The notes beneath the pieces were generated by a model that made no database searches, had not been told where the DNA came from, and saw nothing but the letters and a program-made list of their open reading frames with translations. Shown piece after piece: positions 33,361-40,748 of a stretch of 64,000 nucleotides of DNA; the first letter of the stretch is position 1, and every line of letters starts with the position of its first letter. The translations under genes were made by a program, and so were the position numbers. Where the stretch lies: IMG/VR virus record IMGVR_UViG_3300042503_001396, positions 1 through 64,000 of that record; one strand, given 5' to 3'. Source of the stretch: a virus.

Positions 33361-35225
33361 TATAGGTATGCTAAGTCGAGTAGAAGTTTATTCTTAATAA
33401 AATTATTTAACAGTTTAAATTCACTTATTGTTGGTGTGACAGATGGTTGCTGTTGAGATGGGTAAGATGTCTGAGGTGCTTGTGGTTGAGTAGCATCAAT
33501 GAAAAGCATTTGAGATCCTTTTCTCTCAGGTGTAATTGTAGAAGGTTGTGATGATTTTGGTTGTGCTGAGATTTGTGCAGGTGTTTCTTTACTTGCTTGA
33601 GTATTAAATGGTGCAAATTTGCTATATTTTGTAAGTGCATCAAATCTTCCGGATAATTGATACTTATCCCATCCAGTTCCTGCTTCCCAATGAAGATGAG
33701 GTCCTGTTGTTCTTCCAGTCATACCAACTTTTCCTATTACTTCACCTTTCTTGACTGGACCTCCACGCTTATATCCAGATTGCATGTGCCCATATAAATG
33801 ATAAATTCCAAGATTATCTTTCATTACTAAAAAGTTACCCCAACCAGATTGGTAATCAGAATCAACAATAACACCATCAGAAATTGCTTTCAATGGAGTT
33901 CCCATTGCAACTTGCAAATCTACTCCACCATGATTTCTTCCAGCACCAAGACGATCACCAACTTTTGGATTTACAGGAATAGATGGTGTGGGTGGTGGTG
34001 ATGCCTGAGGTTTTGGTGATGATATTATTGTATTAGATGGTTGATTGTTTTTTTCTTTAGTAGGTGATCTAAATGATTTAATAAAAGCATTATGGGTTCT
34101 TCTTCTTTGGCCATAAACTGCTTTATCTGGGTTTTCCCACTGTATCATCCAATTATCTGCTGCTTCTTCTGGACTGCTAAATTGTTTTTTTAGATATAAT
34201 GGGGTATTCTCATCATTTTTTATAGCATAATCTATTTGTGCTTTCCAATTATTTCTCCAATCAGGGACTGCTTGTAAAAATCTTCTTTTTCTTGATGGGT
34301 ATGTATATTGAAATAATCCAATACCTGCAGATCCATTACCACTTTCATCTGCTCCAATTCTAAAACTACTTTCACCTTGAATATTTGCCAAAATTCCCAA
34401 AGCATGTATATGTGAAATTCCCATTTGCCTTAAATGAGAGTAAGCTGCTTGAGGATTAAGAACCCCTGATGATGTTGTTTCTGGTCCAGTAAAAGGAGTG
34501 ATAGGAGATGTACCTCTTTCCTGAGGAATTGGAGGGAACATTGTATCTGGTTGCTTTTCATCGAGTGCTGGTGCCTGCTCACCAGTTTCTAGTGATTCTG
34601 TCAGTGGTGTTGTAAAAAGTTTAAAGGTATCGGTAATATTAGTTCCTAAATCCTTAATAGAAAGATTTAATTCTTCAAAGGACCTTGCAACAGTTCCTTC
34701 TCCAGCAAATTCATCAAAATCTAAACGAACAATTGCATCTAATGAATATCCCAAAGTCTGACCAAAAGATTTAATTATAACTTGCATACTATTCACCATA
34801 CCATACATGGATCTTCCAAAAGAATAAATTCTAGATATAAATTCTTGACCCATAAAAATCCACCTTGGTAGATTTTCTACAATCCAACCAGCAGTAATAA
34901 AACCTAAAAATCCCAACAATCTTCCCAAAGGTCCCTTTTCACTTCTAGATAAAAATGAAAGTCCTGCTTGTGGAGATGTTGATACTCTTGTAGATTCAAT
35001 TCTATCCTCAAGTTCTTGCCTTTTAGATGCTTCTTCTCTTCTAGAACTTAAAATATCAGATCTTGCAAATAACTCTCTCTTAACTCTAGTATTTGTAGCA
35101 ACGATTCTTGAAATATTATCTACAGATTCATTTACTGATGATGTACTTTTCTTAGTGTCAGATAAAGTCTTAGAAATATTTTGAATATTAATAGATGAAT
35201 TTCTAAGAGATTCTAGTAATGCCAT
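33360..35225 (-). CDS. Tail protein with lysozyme and M23 peptidase domains, 621 aa
   Basis: Begins MALLESLRNSSINIQNISKT. An N-terminal coiled coil and a hydrophobic segment (about 106-120, LGFLGFITAGWIVE) are followed by a tail-lysozyme domain (about 258-370: LGILANIQGESSF, GSAGIGLFQYTYPSRK) and an M23 metallopeptidase (about 430-512: NHGGVDLQ, YHLYGHM, GPHLHWEAG with its H/D/H zinc ligands). It would cut glycan and peptide bonds of the host wall during injection. Position suggests a hub or second tape-measure-like protein. Confidence 0.8.
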   Translation of the reverse strand: MALLESLRNSSINIQNISKTLSDTKKSTSSVNESVDNISRIVATNTRVKRELFARSDILSSRREEASKRQELEDRIESTRVSTSPQAGLSFLSRSEKGPLGRLLGFLGFITAGWIVENLPRWIFMGQEFISRIYSFGRSMYGMVNSMQVIIKSFGQTLGYSLDAIVRLDFDEFAGEGTVARSFEELNLSIKDLGTNITDTFKLFTTPLTESLETGEQAPALDEKQPDTMFPPIPQERGTSPITPFTGPETTSSGVLNPQAAYSHLRQMGISHIHALGILANIQGESSFRIGADESGNGSAGIGLFQYTYPSRKRRFLQAVPDWRNNWKAQIDYAIKNDENTPLYLKKQFSSPEEAADNWMIQWENPDKAVYGQRRRTHNAFIKSFRSPTKEKNNQPSNTIISSPKPQASPPPTPSIPVNPKVGDRLGAGRNHGGVDLQVAMGTPLKAISDGVIVDSDYQSGWGNFLVMKDNLGIYHLYGHMQSGYKRGGPVKKGEVIGKVGMTGRTTGPHLHWEAGTGWDKYQLSGRFDALTKYSKFAPFNTQASKETPAQISAQPKSSQPSTITPERKGSQMLFIDATQPQAPQTSYPSQQQPSVTPTISEFKLLNNFIKNKLLLDLAYL

Positions 35226-35226
35226 A

Positions 35227-36825
35227 TCACATCACCACATTATAATTTAACTGAGAATATAAGACATAAAAATTATCAGGATTTGCAGAATTGATTAAAG
35301 GAACATCTGTCAGTGCCCCATTAGTTAAAGGAGGATTGGGTTGTTGTTGAGCACTTGATGTCTTAATCATTGTCAAAGATGGTTTTGGTTCTGGTAACTG
35401 ACCAACTTGCTGAGGTTCTTTAGGTGGCATTGTCACTTGTGCAGAAGTTATTTTTGCCTCCTCAGTTTTTGATGGTTGATTCATACTAGCAGAATCTTTC
35501 AATTTCATTTCATTCCAATCATAACCCTTTGTCTGTGCCCAAGTTTTTGCTTGTTGTTGTTGATCTGGTGTCATTTTGTTCCAAGATTCTTCAATTCTCC
35601 CTCGTGCCATTGGATTATTGCGATATTGCCATGCCTGCTCAAATTTCTTTTCCATATCTTGAGATGGAGCAGGAGTTGATGGTTGTTCACCCATCATGGG
35701 AGTTTGTGGTTGAGCAGGAGGAGGAGGTGCTGGTGGTGTTGGTGAAGGTGTTGGTTTTGTGGAAGCAACAGGTGATTTTTTTAATTGTTCTTTTCTTTTT
35801 GCATCTTCAAATTCTTTTTTCTTCTCCTGTAATAATTTTGGATCTGCTCCAGTAAGATTTGAACCAAATAATTCTGCAATTTGATCTAATGTATAAGTTG
35901 CACCCGCAACTGCCCTAATTCCTCTAAATATTCCACCACCAGGAACAAAAGTTAAAGCTGATAATATAGCATCAACTTTTTCCCCGTTCATCCAGTTCAT
36001 CCATCCAGTTAGACCATTAATTAAACCACCAATTAATCCTGGACCTCCCCCTCTAGGTTTTGGTCCTCCGCTTGGTGGAGCACCACCAGGTTTTGGTCCT
36101 TTAGGTAACAACGCTGCAGCAAGTGCAAGAGGTTTTGCGATTAATAATTTTGTCAATCCTGAAGCAATACCTGCAATCGTTCTTGTAATTAATGAAAATC
36201 CTACTTTAACAGCAATTAATCCACCAACTGCTATTCCAACATTTTTAAGAATGTTAAATCTAATTTCATTAAAAAGTTTTGTATTTCCTTCTTCAGATGC
36301 CTTTATTGCATCTACTGTTTGTTTAGTTAACCAACCACCAAATAAAATTCCAAGGGCTGCTCCTATTCTACCAAAAATATCATTTACTTGTGGAACTAAT
36401 TTTTGTACAGGTTCAGCAACTGCATTTTGAATTTTTTGTTCTATTTCATTCTCTTTTCCAATTCTAATTTGTCTTTCTGCTAATAATCTTTCCTTTTCTT
36501 GATCTACTCTAACTTTATTCCGATCTTCTGTTGCATCTTGTTGGAGAAGAAGAGCAATACCAGAAAGACCAGTTCCTAATTTTACAATATCGGTTCTTAT
36601 CGCTTGGAGAGTCGAATTGAATCCTAAGAGGGCTTGCTCCTGTCCTCTGGATAATTCTGCATTTTGTGCATCAGATTGTGCTCTTCTGTTCTCAATATTT
36701 TGAAAAACTGATGCATCAATAGTAGATTTTTTTAAAAGAGCAGTTCGAACTTCTTGAGACAAAGGAGATCCCGTAACTGGATCAACACCAGATCTACCAA
36801 CTTTTTCGGGATCTAACTCAGCCAT
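35227..36825 (-). CDS. Possible tail tape-measure/hub protein, 532 aa
   Basis: Begins MAELDPEKVGRSGVDPVTGS. It has a helical N-terminus, two hydrophobic segments (about 152-172 and 200-220: GAALGILFGGWLTK, VGIAVGGLIAVKVGFSLI), then Pro/Gln-rich low-complexity parts. Length is near T4 gp29 (590 aa), and hydrophobic segments in a helical protein are typical of tape measures. It directly follows gp26 and its frameshift extension, where tailed phages usually keep the tape measure. No sequence motif proves it. Confidence 0.55.
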   Translation of the reverse strand: MAELDPEKVGRSGVDPVTGSPLSQEVRTALLKKSTIDASVFQNIENRRAQSDAQNAELSRGQEQALLGFNSTLQAIRTDIVKLGTGLSGIALLLQQDATEDRNKVRVDQEKERLLAERQIRIGKENEIEQKIQNAVAEPVQKLVPQVNDIFGRIGAALGILFGGWLTKQTVDAIKASEEGNTKLFNEIRFNILKNVGIAVGGLIAVKVGFSLITRTIAGIASGLTKLLIAKPLALAAALLPKGPKPGGAPPSGGPKPRGGGPGLIGGLINGLTGWMNWMNGEKVDAILSALTFVPGGGIFRGIRAVAGATYTLDQIAELFGSNLTGADPKLLQEKKKEFEDAKRKEQLKKSPVASTKPTPSPTPPAPPPPAQPQTPMMGEQPSTPAPSQDMEKKFEQAWQYRNNPMARGRIEESWNKMTPDQQQQAKTWAQTKGYDWNEMKLKDSASMNQPSKTEEAKITSAQVTMPPKEPQQVGQLPEPKPSLTMIKTSSAQQQPNPPLTNGALTDVPLINSANPDNFYVLYSQLNYNVVM

Positions 36826-36849
36826 TTGATTGGTCTTCTATTATTCTTA

Positions 36850-36857
36850 TTTATTAC
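36850..36857 (-). promoter_or_regulatory. Late-type promoter AATAAATA
   Basis: AATAAATA on the minus strand 25 bp before the ATG of the 532-aa gene. Confidence 0.5.
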
Positions 36858-36859
36858 TA

Positions 36860-36952
36860 TATAAATAAAATTGCCTGAAGTTGACTGCAATCTCTACGGG
36901 TCGGAGAGGAGAAATCCTCTCCTTTGTAATATAAATACAAATGCAGTCAACT
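36860..36952 (+). promoter_or_regulatory. Twin late-promoter cassette with structured spacer
   Basis: In order on the plus strand: TATAAATA (36860-36867), start region GCCTGAA (36873-36879), arm AGTTGACTGCA (36879-36889), hairpin GGAGAGGA-GAAA-TCCTCTCC (36903-36922) with TTT, TATAAATA (36930-36937), and arm TGCAGTCAACT (36942-36952), followed by AAAGAG and an ATG at 36966. The same design occurs on the minus strand at 38737-38829. Confidence 0.7.
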
Positions 36953-36965
36953 AAAGAGTAAATTT

Positions 36966-37049
36966 ATGGTAAATCCTAACAGATTTTATACCTATGTCCC
37001 GGAGAAGGTTGGGATCTTGGGTTTAAAAAATCTAAAAAATCAACGTTGA
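36966..37049 (+). pseudogene. Remnant of a homing endonuclease gene, 27 codons
   Basis: ATG GTA AAT... encodes MVNPNRFYTYVPEK, then stops after NLKNQR. The start resembles GIY-YIG endonuclease N-termini (RFYTY), and the upstream cassette matches that of the endonuclease at 37958-38725. I infer that most of an endonuclease gene was lost here. It could still be expressed as a 27-aa peptide from the late promoter at 36930. Confidence 0.45.
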
Positions 37050-37062
37050 TTTTTTAGATTTT
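37027..37062. terminator. Perfect 36-bp palindrome, bidirectional terminator
   Basis: AATCTAAAAAATCAAC followed by its exact complement, with A/T flanks that give a T run on each strand. It ends the gene 26 frameshift extension (minus) and the remnant ORF (plus). Both frames end NLKNQR because the palindrome encodes the same residues in each direction. Confidence 0.75.
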
Positions 37063-37216
37063 CCTCTTCAATATATTGTTTTAGAAGAGCAATATAAATT
37101 TCTCTTTCCCATGGAATCATTTCATTAATTTCAGTAAGAGACCAACCGTGATGCTGAATCAAAGAAAAGTTTGTCTTATAAAATGATTCAAGATTCTCAT
37201 GTGAAAGAACTAGGCG
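37040..37216 (-). CDS. Gene 26 -1 frameshift extension (T-like domain)
   Basis: The frame is open from a TGA at about 37254 down to the TGA at 37040-37042 but has no ATG, GTG or TTG before its conserved-looking part, SFYKTNFSLIQHHGWSLTEI, then MIPWEREIYIALLKQYIEEE. It lies in the -1 frame relative to gene 26. A slippery T-TTT-TTC (37216-37222) sits two codons before the gene 26 stop. A frameshift would give a gp26 fusion of about 296 aa. The segment has the look of T extensions of tail assembly chaperones. Confidence 0.7.
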   Translation of the reverse strand, partial: RLVLSHENLESFYKTNFSLIQHHGWSLTEINEMIPWEREIYIALLKQYIEEENLKNQR

Positions 37217-37929
37217 AAAAAACTTGATAGTCCTTCCAGCAATACTTCACTTTCTACACCGGTATTAGGATTTTTAATTTTTAGAGTATGAGAAAGTTTA
37301 GGCATTGTTGAAAAGAAACTTTCAAGATGCTTAAATTGTTTTGAACTCAATTGTTCAATAAACTCAGACAATTCTTTTTGAGTACAATCTGATGCAGACC
37401 AAGACTCTTCTTCATTATATACTTGTTCCATGCAAGAAATAATAAGATTGAATGTGTCATCAACACTCATAGTAAACTCATTTCCAAAGTTAGATTTAAT
37501 AAACTCATTCATTGATGGATATTTCATTCTCAAAGATAAATTATCATCAAGTTTAATATCCCTTGAATGATTTTCATCAACACTAATTTGAATATCGTCA
37601 AGATTAACACTTATTGGAACCTGTGTTGTTCCATCATCTGGACAGGTAATTAAAACGTCAACCGTTTCTCCAACAGATTTTCCACGAATGTTAAGAAACA
37701 AATATTCAATATCAAAAGTTGCAAGTTGTTCAACTTTAATTCCTTTAGTTAAAATGCAATTATTAATTACAGTTTTAACAGCGTTTGCAATTTGCTTAGG
37801 ATCTTCACTCTCCATTGCAATGATCAGAATTTTTTCTTCTTTTACAAGAAAAGGGCGATATTTAATTTCTTTTTTAAGAGATGGAATTTCTAAAGAATAC
37901 GAAGGAGTTGCAATTTTTGGAAGAACCAT
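37210..37929 (-). CDS. 26: Baseplate/tail assembly protein gp26
   Basis: A 239-aa protein beginning MVLPKIATPSYSLEIPSLKK. The segments YRPFLVKEEKILIIAMES, FLNIRGKSVGETVDVLITCP and LRMKYPSMNEFIKSNFGNEF match the T4 gp26-type baseplate family as I know it. It lies between gp54 and the possible tape-measure gene. The last codons GLSSFFA contain a slippery site, so gp26 probably also exists as a longer frameshift form, as lambda gpG/gpGT does. Confidence 0.85.
   Translation of the reverse strand: MVLPKIATPSYSLEIPSLKKEIKYRPFLVKEEKILIIAMESEDPKQIANAVKTVINNCILTKGIKVEQLATFDIEYLFLNIRGKSVGETVDVLITCPDDGTTQVPISVNLDDIQISVDENHSRDIKLDDNLSLRMKYPSMNEFIKSNFGNEFTMSVDDTFNLIISCMEQVYNEEESWSASDCTQKELSEFIEQLSSKQFKHLESFFSTMPKLSHTLKIKNPNTGVESEVLLEGLSSFFA
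37216..37222 (-). other. Slippery heptamer T TTT TTC
   Basis: A perfect X-XXY-YYZ -1 slippery heptamer in the gene 26 frame, with GCC TAG following. An SD-like GGAAGGA lies 8 bases upstream (37231-37237). A possible downstream stem is TGAATCA/TGATTCA beginning about 30 bases after. Confidence 0.75.
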
Positions 37930-37957
37930 TTTTTTAATTCAAATCATTTAAACATAT

Positions 37958-38725
37958 TTAGTCTTCAATTTTAATTCGCAATATAGTATCAATATTTCTT
38001 TTTCTTTGATAATTCGAAAGTCCAGGAGCATTTGAAATATAACCAGTAACCAAACACTTCCATTTTTGCTTTCCTATATTTTGCCTCTGTTCCTTTGAAA
38101 ATGCATGAATACCTGTTTTATTTTCATATGCTTTATTTCCACTAATCTTTCCACCTTTACTTCTTGCTTTATATTTTTCTTCCTTACCTATTCCAAACAT
38201 TCCTGCATTATTTTCATACAATAATTTTCCATATTTTTTTCCAAGATTTTGTATATGACCACTTTCAACATTTTTTTGTGCTAATTTTTTACCATTTTTC
38301 TGCCTAATTTCTGTAGATACCCCATATATACCAAGTCCTAATCTTTTTTGAGTTTCTCTACCTTTATTACCATCTTGTACAATTTGTTCTTTTGTTCTTG
38401 AATGTATTCCTAACTTATTTTCAACTAATATTTTTGCTCCCTTTTTACACATTTCTATTGAAATTATTCCTCCACAATTTTCATTCAAACAATTTGGATC
38501 ATTAATTACCTGTTTAATTAATCTGTTTTCTACATTATTTGCATGTTCTCTAGAATCAAATAATTCCAATATTTGTTTTTTTGGTGTATAAAATTCCCAA
38601 CACCATTTATGAGTTACTGCAGAACCCATATAATACTCTTCATACTTTTTTTCAGTATGACTACCATAGTAATAATAAGGGACTTCTTCAAAAGTAATTT
38701 TATATGTGTATATACGAGGTTGCAT
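37958..38725 (-). CDS. GIY-YIG-type homing endonuclease, 255 aa
   Basis: Begins MQPRIYTYKITFEEVPYYYY, which fits a variant GIY-YIG start (YTYKITF ... YYYYGSH), with a later NVENRLIKQV carrying the expected Glu. The C-terminal half has three DNA-binding-type repeats (RTKEQIVQDGNKG, GKEEKYKARSKGG, FSKEQRQNIGKQKW). It is a free-standing gene inserted between gp54 and gp26, with low GC. It is expressed from a late promoter within the structured cassette at 38737-38829. Confidence 0.75.
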   Translation of the reverse strand: MQPRIYTYKITFEEVPYYYYGSHTEKKYEEYYMGSAVTHKWCWEFYTPKKQILELFDSREHANNVENRLIKQVINDPNCLNENCGGIISIEMCKKGAKILVENKLGIHSRTKEQIVQDGNKGRETQKRLGLGIYGVSTEIRQKNGKKLAQKNVESGHIQNLGKKYGKLLYENNAGMFGIGKEEKYKARSKGGKISGNKAYENKTGIHAFSKEQRQNIGKQKWKCLVTGYISNAPGLSNYQRKRNIDTILRIKIED

Positions 38726-38736
38726 AACTGCTCTTA

Positions 38737-38829
38737 AACTGGTGGTTAATATTATTTATATTAGGAAAGGAGCATTTCTGCTCCCATTCTTCCTGAAAAG
38801 AACCACCAGTTCAGGCATTAATATTTATA
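38737..38829 (-). promoter_or_regulatory. Twin late-promoter cassette before the endonuclease
   Basis: On the minus strand: TATAAATA (38829-38822), start region GCCTGAA (38816-38810), arm AACTGGTGGTT (38811-38801), hairpin GGAGCA-GAAA-TGCTCC (38784-38769) with TTT, TATAAATA (38760-38753), arm AACCACCAGTT (38747-38737), TAAGAG, then ATG at 38725. The predicted start of the second promoter is the first base of the downstream arm. Confidence 0.75.
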
Positions 38830-38857
38830 ATAACCATTACAAATATGATAAAATTAT

Positions 38858-39667
38858 TTATCTGTTATTTGTCGATCCATAAAGAGATTCTGTCAAAGTT
38901 TTGTCAAAAGGAAATAGTTCTACTCCATTTGATGGAATAGATCCAGGAGATCTTGGAACTAATCTTGGTCTCGGTTGAGAAACTGGTTGTGGTTGTGGTT
39001 GAGAAGGAAGTTTATTACCATCTTCATTTCTATTAAAGTTCACACTATAAGATTTTCCAATTACATAACGATCAATTTTGAATGTTACTTGCATCTTTAA
39101 TACATCAGATTGTCCATAAGAAACTGGCATGGATGCAATATTATATGGATATAATCCAATAAAAGTATATTCTATTTCTCTTTGATAGTCACGATCAAAT
39201 TTAATAATTCTAGTTTTATTTGACTTATAATATTCTGGATACTGCATCCTTATGAAATAACCTCTATCAACATTACTATTAATTGGTAAATTATTTCCAT
39301 TGATTGGATTTGATGATCCACTCGCAATGAATTCCATCCAATGCTCCAAGAATTTTAATGTATTGTAATTCTTGTCAACATAGAATTCAAGACTTATATC
39401 CTGATAGATTCTTTTATGAGCAAAAGTTTCAGTAATACCAATATAATTTCCAGAAATATCTACAGTTGCAAGTTGAGTTGTTGGAAGAACTGCATTATGG
39501 CACAAAAGTCCAGCATCTTCAGCAATAAATCTTGATGATACTCCCCTAGTTCTCAAATAACTTATTAATTCTCCAGGAAGTCCACCAAACTTAACCTCAT
39601 AATGAGAAGTTTGTGCTAAATTTGTAAATAGTGGTTTGATATCTGATATTCTACGTGGTTTTGCCAC
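38858..39667 (-). CDS. 54: Baseplate-tail tube initiator gp54
   Basis: A 269-aa protein with a GTG start (39665-39667). The pattern SHYEVKFGGLPGELISYLRT, LEFYVDKNYNTLKFLEHWM and YNIASMPVSYGQSDVLKMQV matches gp54 (and the related tube proteins gp48/gp19). gp54 starts tail-tube polymerisation on the baseplate. The C-terminal 50 residues are Pro/Gln-rich. It is divergent from gp4, with a shared 40-bp promoter region. Confidence 0.85.
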   Translation of the reverse strand: MAKPRRISDIKPLFTNLAQTSHYEVKFGGLPGELISYLRTRGVSSRFIAEDAGLLCHNAVLPTTQLATVDISGNYIGITETFAHKRIYQDISLEFYVDKNYNTLKFLEHWMEFIASGSSNPINGNNLPINSNVDRGYFIRMQYPEYYKSNKTRIIKFDRDYQREIEYTFIGLYPYNIASMPVSYGQSDVLKMQVTFKIDRYVIGKSYSVNFNRNEDGNKLPSQPQPQPVSQPRPRLVPRSPGSIPSNGVELFPFDKTLTESLYGSTNNR

Positions 39668-39708
39668 TCTAAATACCTATTATGAGTTTCTTGTTGTAAG
39701 TATTTAGA
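39668..39708. promoter_or_regulatory. Divergent late-type promoters for gp54 and gp4
   Basis: TCTAAATA on the plus strand (39668-39675, one mismatch to the late consensus) faces gp4, and TCTAAATA on the minus strand (39708-39701) faces gp54. The starts are GTATTTAGATG and GTATTTAGAGTG, so the region is nearly symmetrical. Confidence 0.55.
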
Positions 39709-40145
39709 TGTCATATAAAGGAAAATATAAACCATCCTTTCCAGATAAGTATCATGGAGATGTAACTAACATTATATACAGATCTTTATGGGAGAGAAAG
39801 TTTTGTGTTTACTGTGATACAAATGAAAAAATAATTGAATGGTCATCGGAAGAAAAATGTGTCCCCTATCGTTCCCCATTAGACGGAAAGATTCACAGAT
39901 ACTTTCCAGACTTCCTCATCAAAGTCAAAGAGTCCGATGGTAGTATCAAAAAATATATGATTGAGATTAAACCATCCAAGCAAACTGTTCCACCTCCAAA
40001 ACCAAAAAGACAAACTCAGAAGTATATTTCTGAAGTCTATGAGTACGCTAAAAACCAATCAAAATGGGAATCTGCAAGAGAATGGTGTGCTGATAATGGA
40101 TATGAGTTCAAAGTAATCACCGAGCATGAATTAGGTATCAAGTAA
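39708..40145 (+). CDS. 4: Head completion protein gp4
   Basis: A 145-aa protein beginning MSYKGKYKPSFPDKYHGDVT. IIYRSLWERKFCVYCDTNEK, IEWSSEEKCVPYRSPLDGKI and HRYFPDFLIKVKE match gp4 (T4 gp50/65-type), a nuclease-like head-completion protein with a Tn7-endonuclease-type fold (E, D and ExK residues). It closes the packaged head before tail joining. First gene of the plus-strand block; its stop overlaps the next ATG. Confidence 0.9.
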   Translation: MSYKGKYKPSFPDKYHGDVTNIIYRSLWERKFCVYCDTNEKIIEWSSEEKCVPYRSPLDGKIHRYFPDFLIKVKESDGSIKKYMIEIKPSKQTVPPPKPKRQTQKYISEVYEYAKNQSKWESAREWCADNGYEFKVITEHELGIK

Positions 40146-40726
40146 TGGCACTCACAGGATACGAAAAAAGATTAGAAGATTATACTAAAAATGAATTAGT
40201 TGAAATTGCTGAGAAATACAGCATATATTATACGACAGCAACTGGTCAAGGTCGAATTGATGGGTATCAAAGATTAAACAAAACTCAACTGATTAGTTTA
40301 ATCAAAAATGACCATGACTATAAAAGTTCCAATCCAAATTCTCCCAAATTACCAGGAACTAATCGTGGAGGAAATAGATTTTCAAAATTTAAAGAATCTC
40401 TATTTGGAAATGAAACTCCTGAAGAATTAATGGATGAAATTCTAACAATTGCAAGTGATACAAAAAGAAATTTTCCAGTTCCAGGTAAGTATTACACTTA
40501 CGTCTATTATGCTGCAACTCCAAAAATACGCTATGATCGCCACCCATTAATTATTGCTGGAGACATATTACCAAAAGGATTCCGCGCTTTTAATTATCAT
40601 TGGGGAAAAATAAGACAATATAATACTGTAGATGGTGATAGATTAGTAAGTGGTTTGTATGAATTGACACCACAAGAATATAATACTTTAAAATCAGTTC
40701 CTTATGGAAAAATTGTAAGAAATTGA
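40145..40726 (+). CDS. Hypothetical virion-gene-cluster protein, 193 aa
   Basis: Begins MALTGYEKRLEDYTKNELVE. The N-terminal 60 residues look like a SAP/Rho-N-type DNA-binding helix pair (YTKNELVEIAEKYSIYY, LNKTQLISLIKND). The C-terminal part has VPGKYYTYVYYAATPKIRY and HPLIIAGDILPKGFRAFNYH. Its position between gp4 and gp48 makes a DNA-end or head-tail role possible (T4 has gp2 near gp4), but I cannot assign it. Confidence 0.65.
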   Translation: MALTGYEKRLEDYTKNELVEIAEKYSIYYTTATGQGRIDGYQRLNKTQLISLIKNDHDYKSSNPNSPKLPGTNRGGNRFSKFKESLFGNETPEELMDEILTIASDTKRNFPVPGKYYTYVYYAATPKIRYDRHPLIIAGDILPKGFRAFNYHWGKIRQYNTVDGDRLVSGLYELTPQEYNTLKSVPYGKIVRN

Positions 40727-40727
40727 C

Positions 40728-40735
40728 AATAAATA
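40728..40735 (+). promoter_or_regulatory. Late-type promoter AATAAATA
   Basis: AATAAATA followed by G, 13 bp before the ATG of gene 48. Confidence 0.45.
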
Positions 40736-40748
40736 GTTAAAAAAGTAA

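Noticed and set aside
36840-37065. Group I intron or riboswitch in the largest gene-free stretch
   Set aside because: No conserved intron core and no recognised riboswitch consensus was seen; the structure is explained by the twin-promoter cassette and the palindrome.
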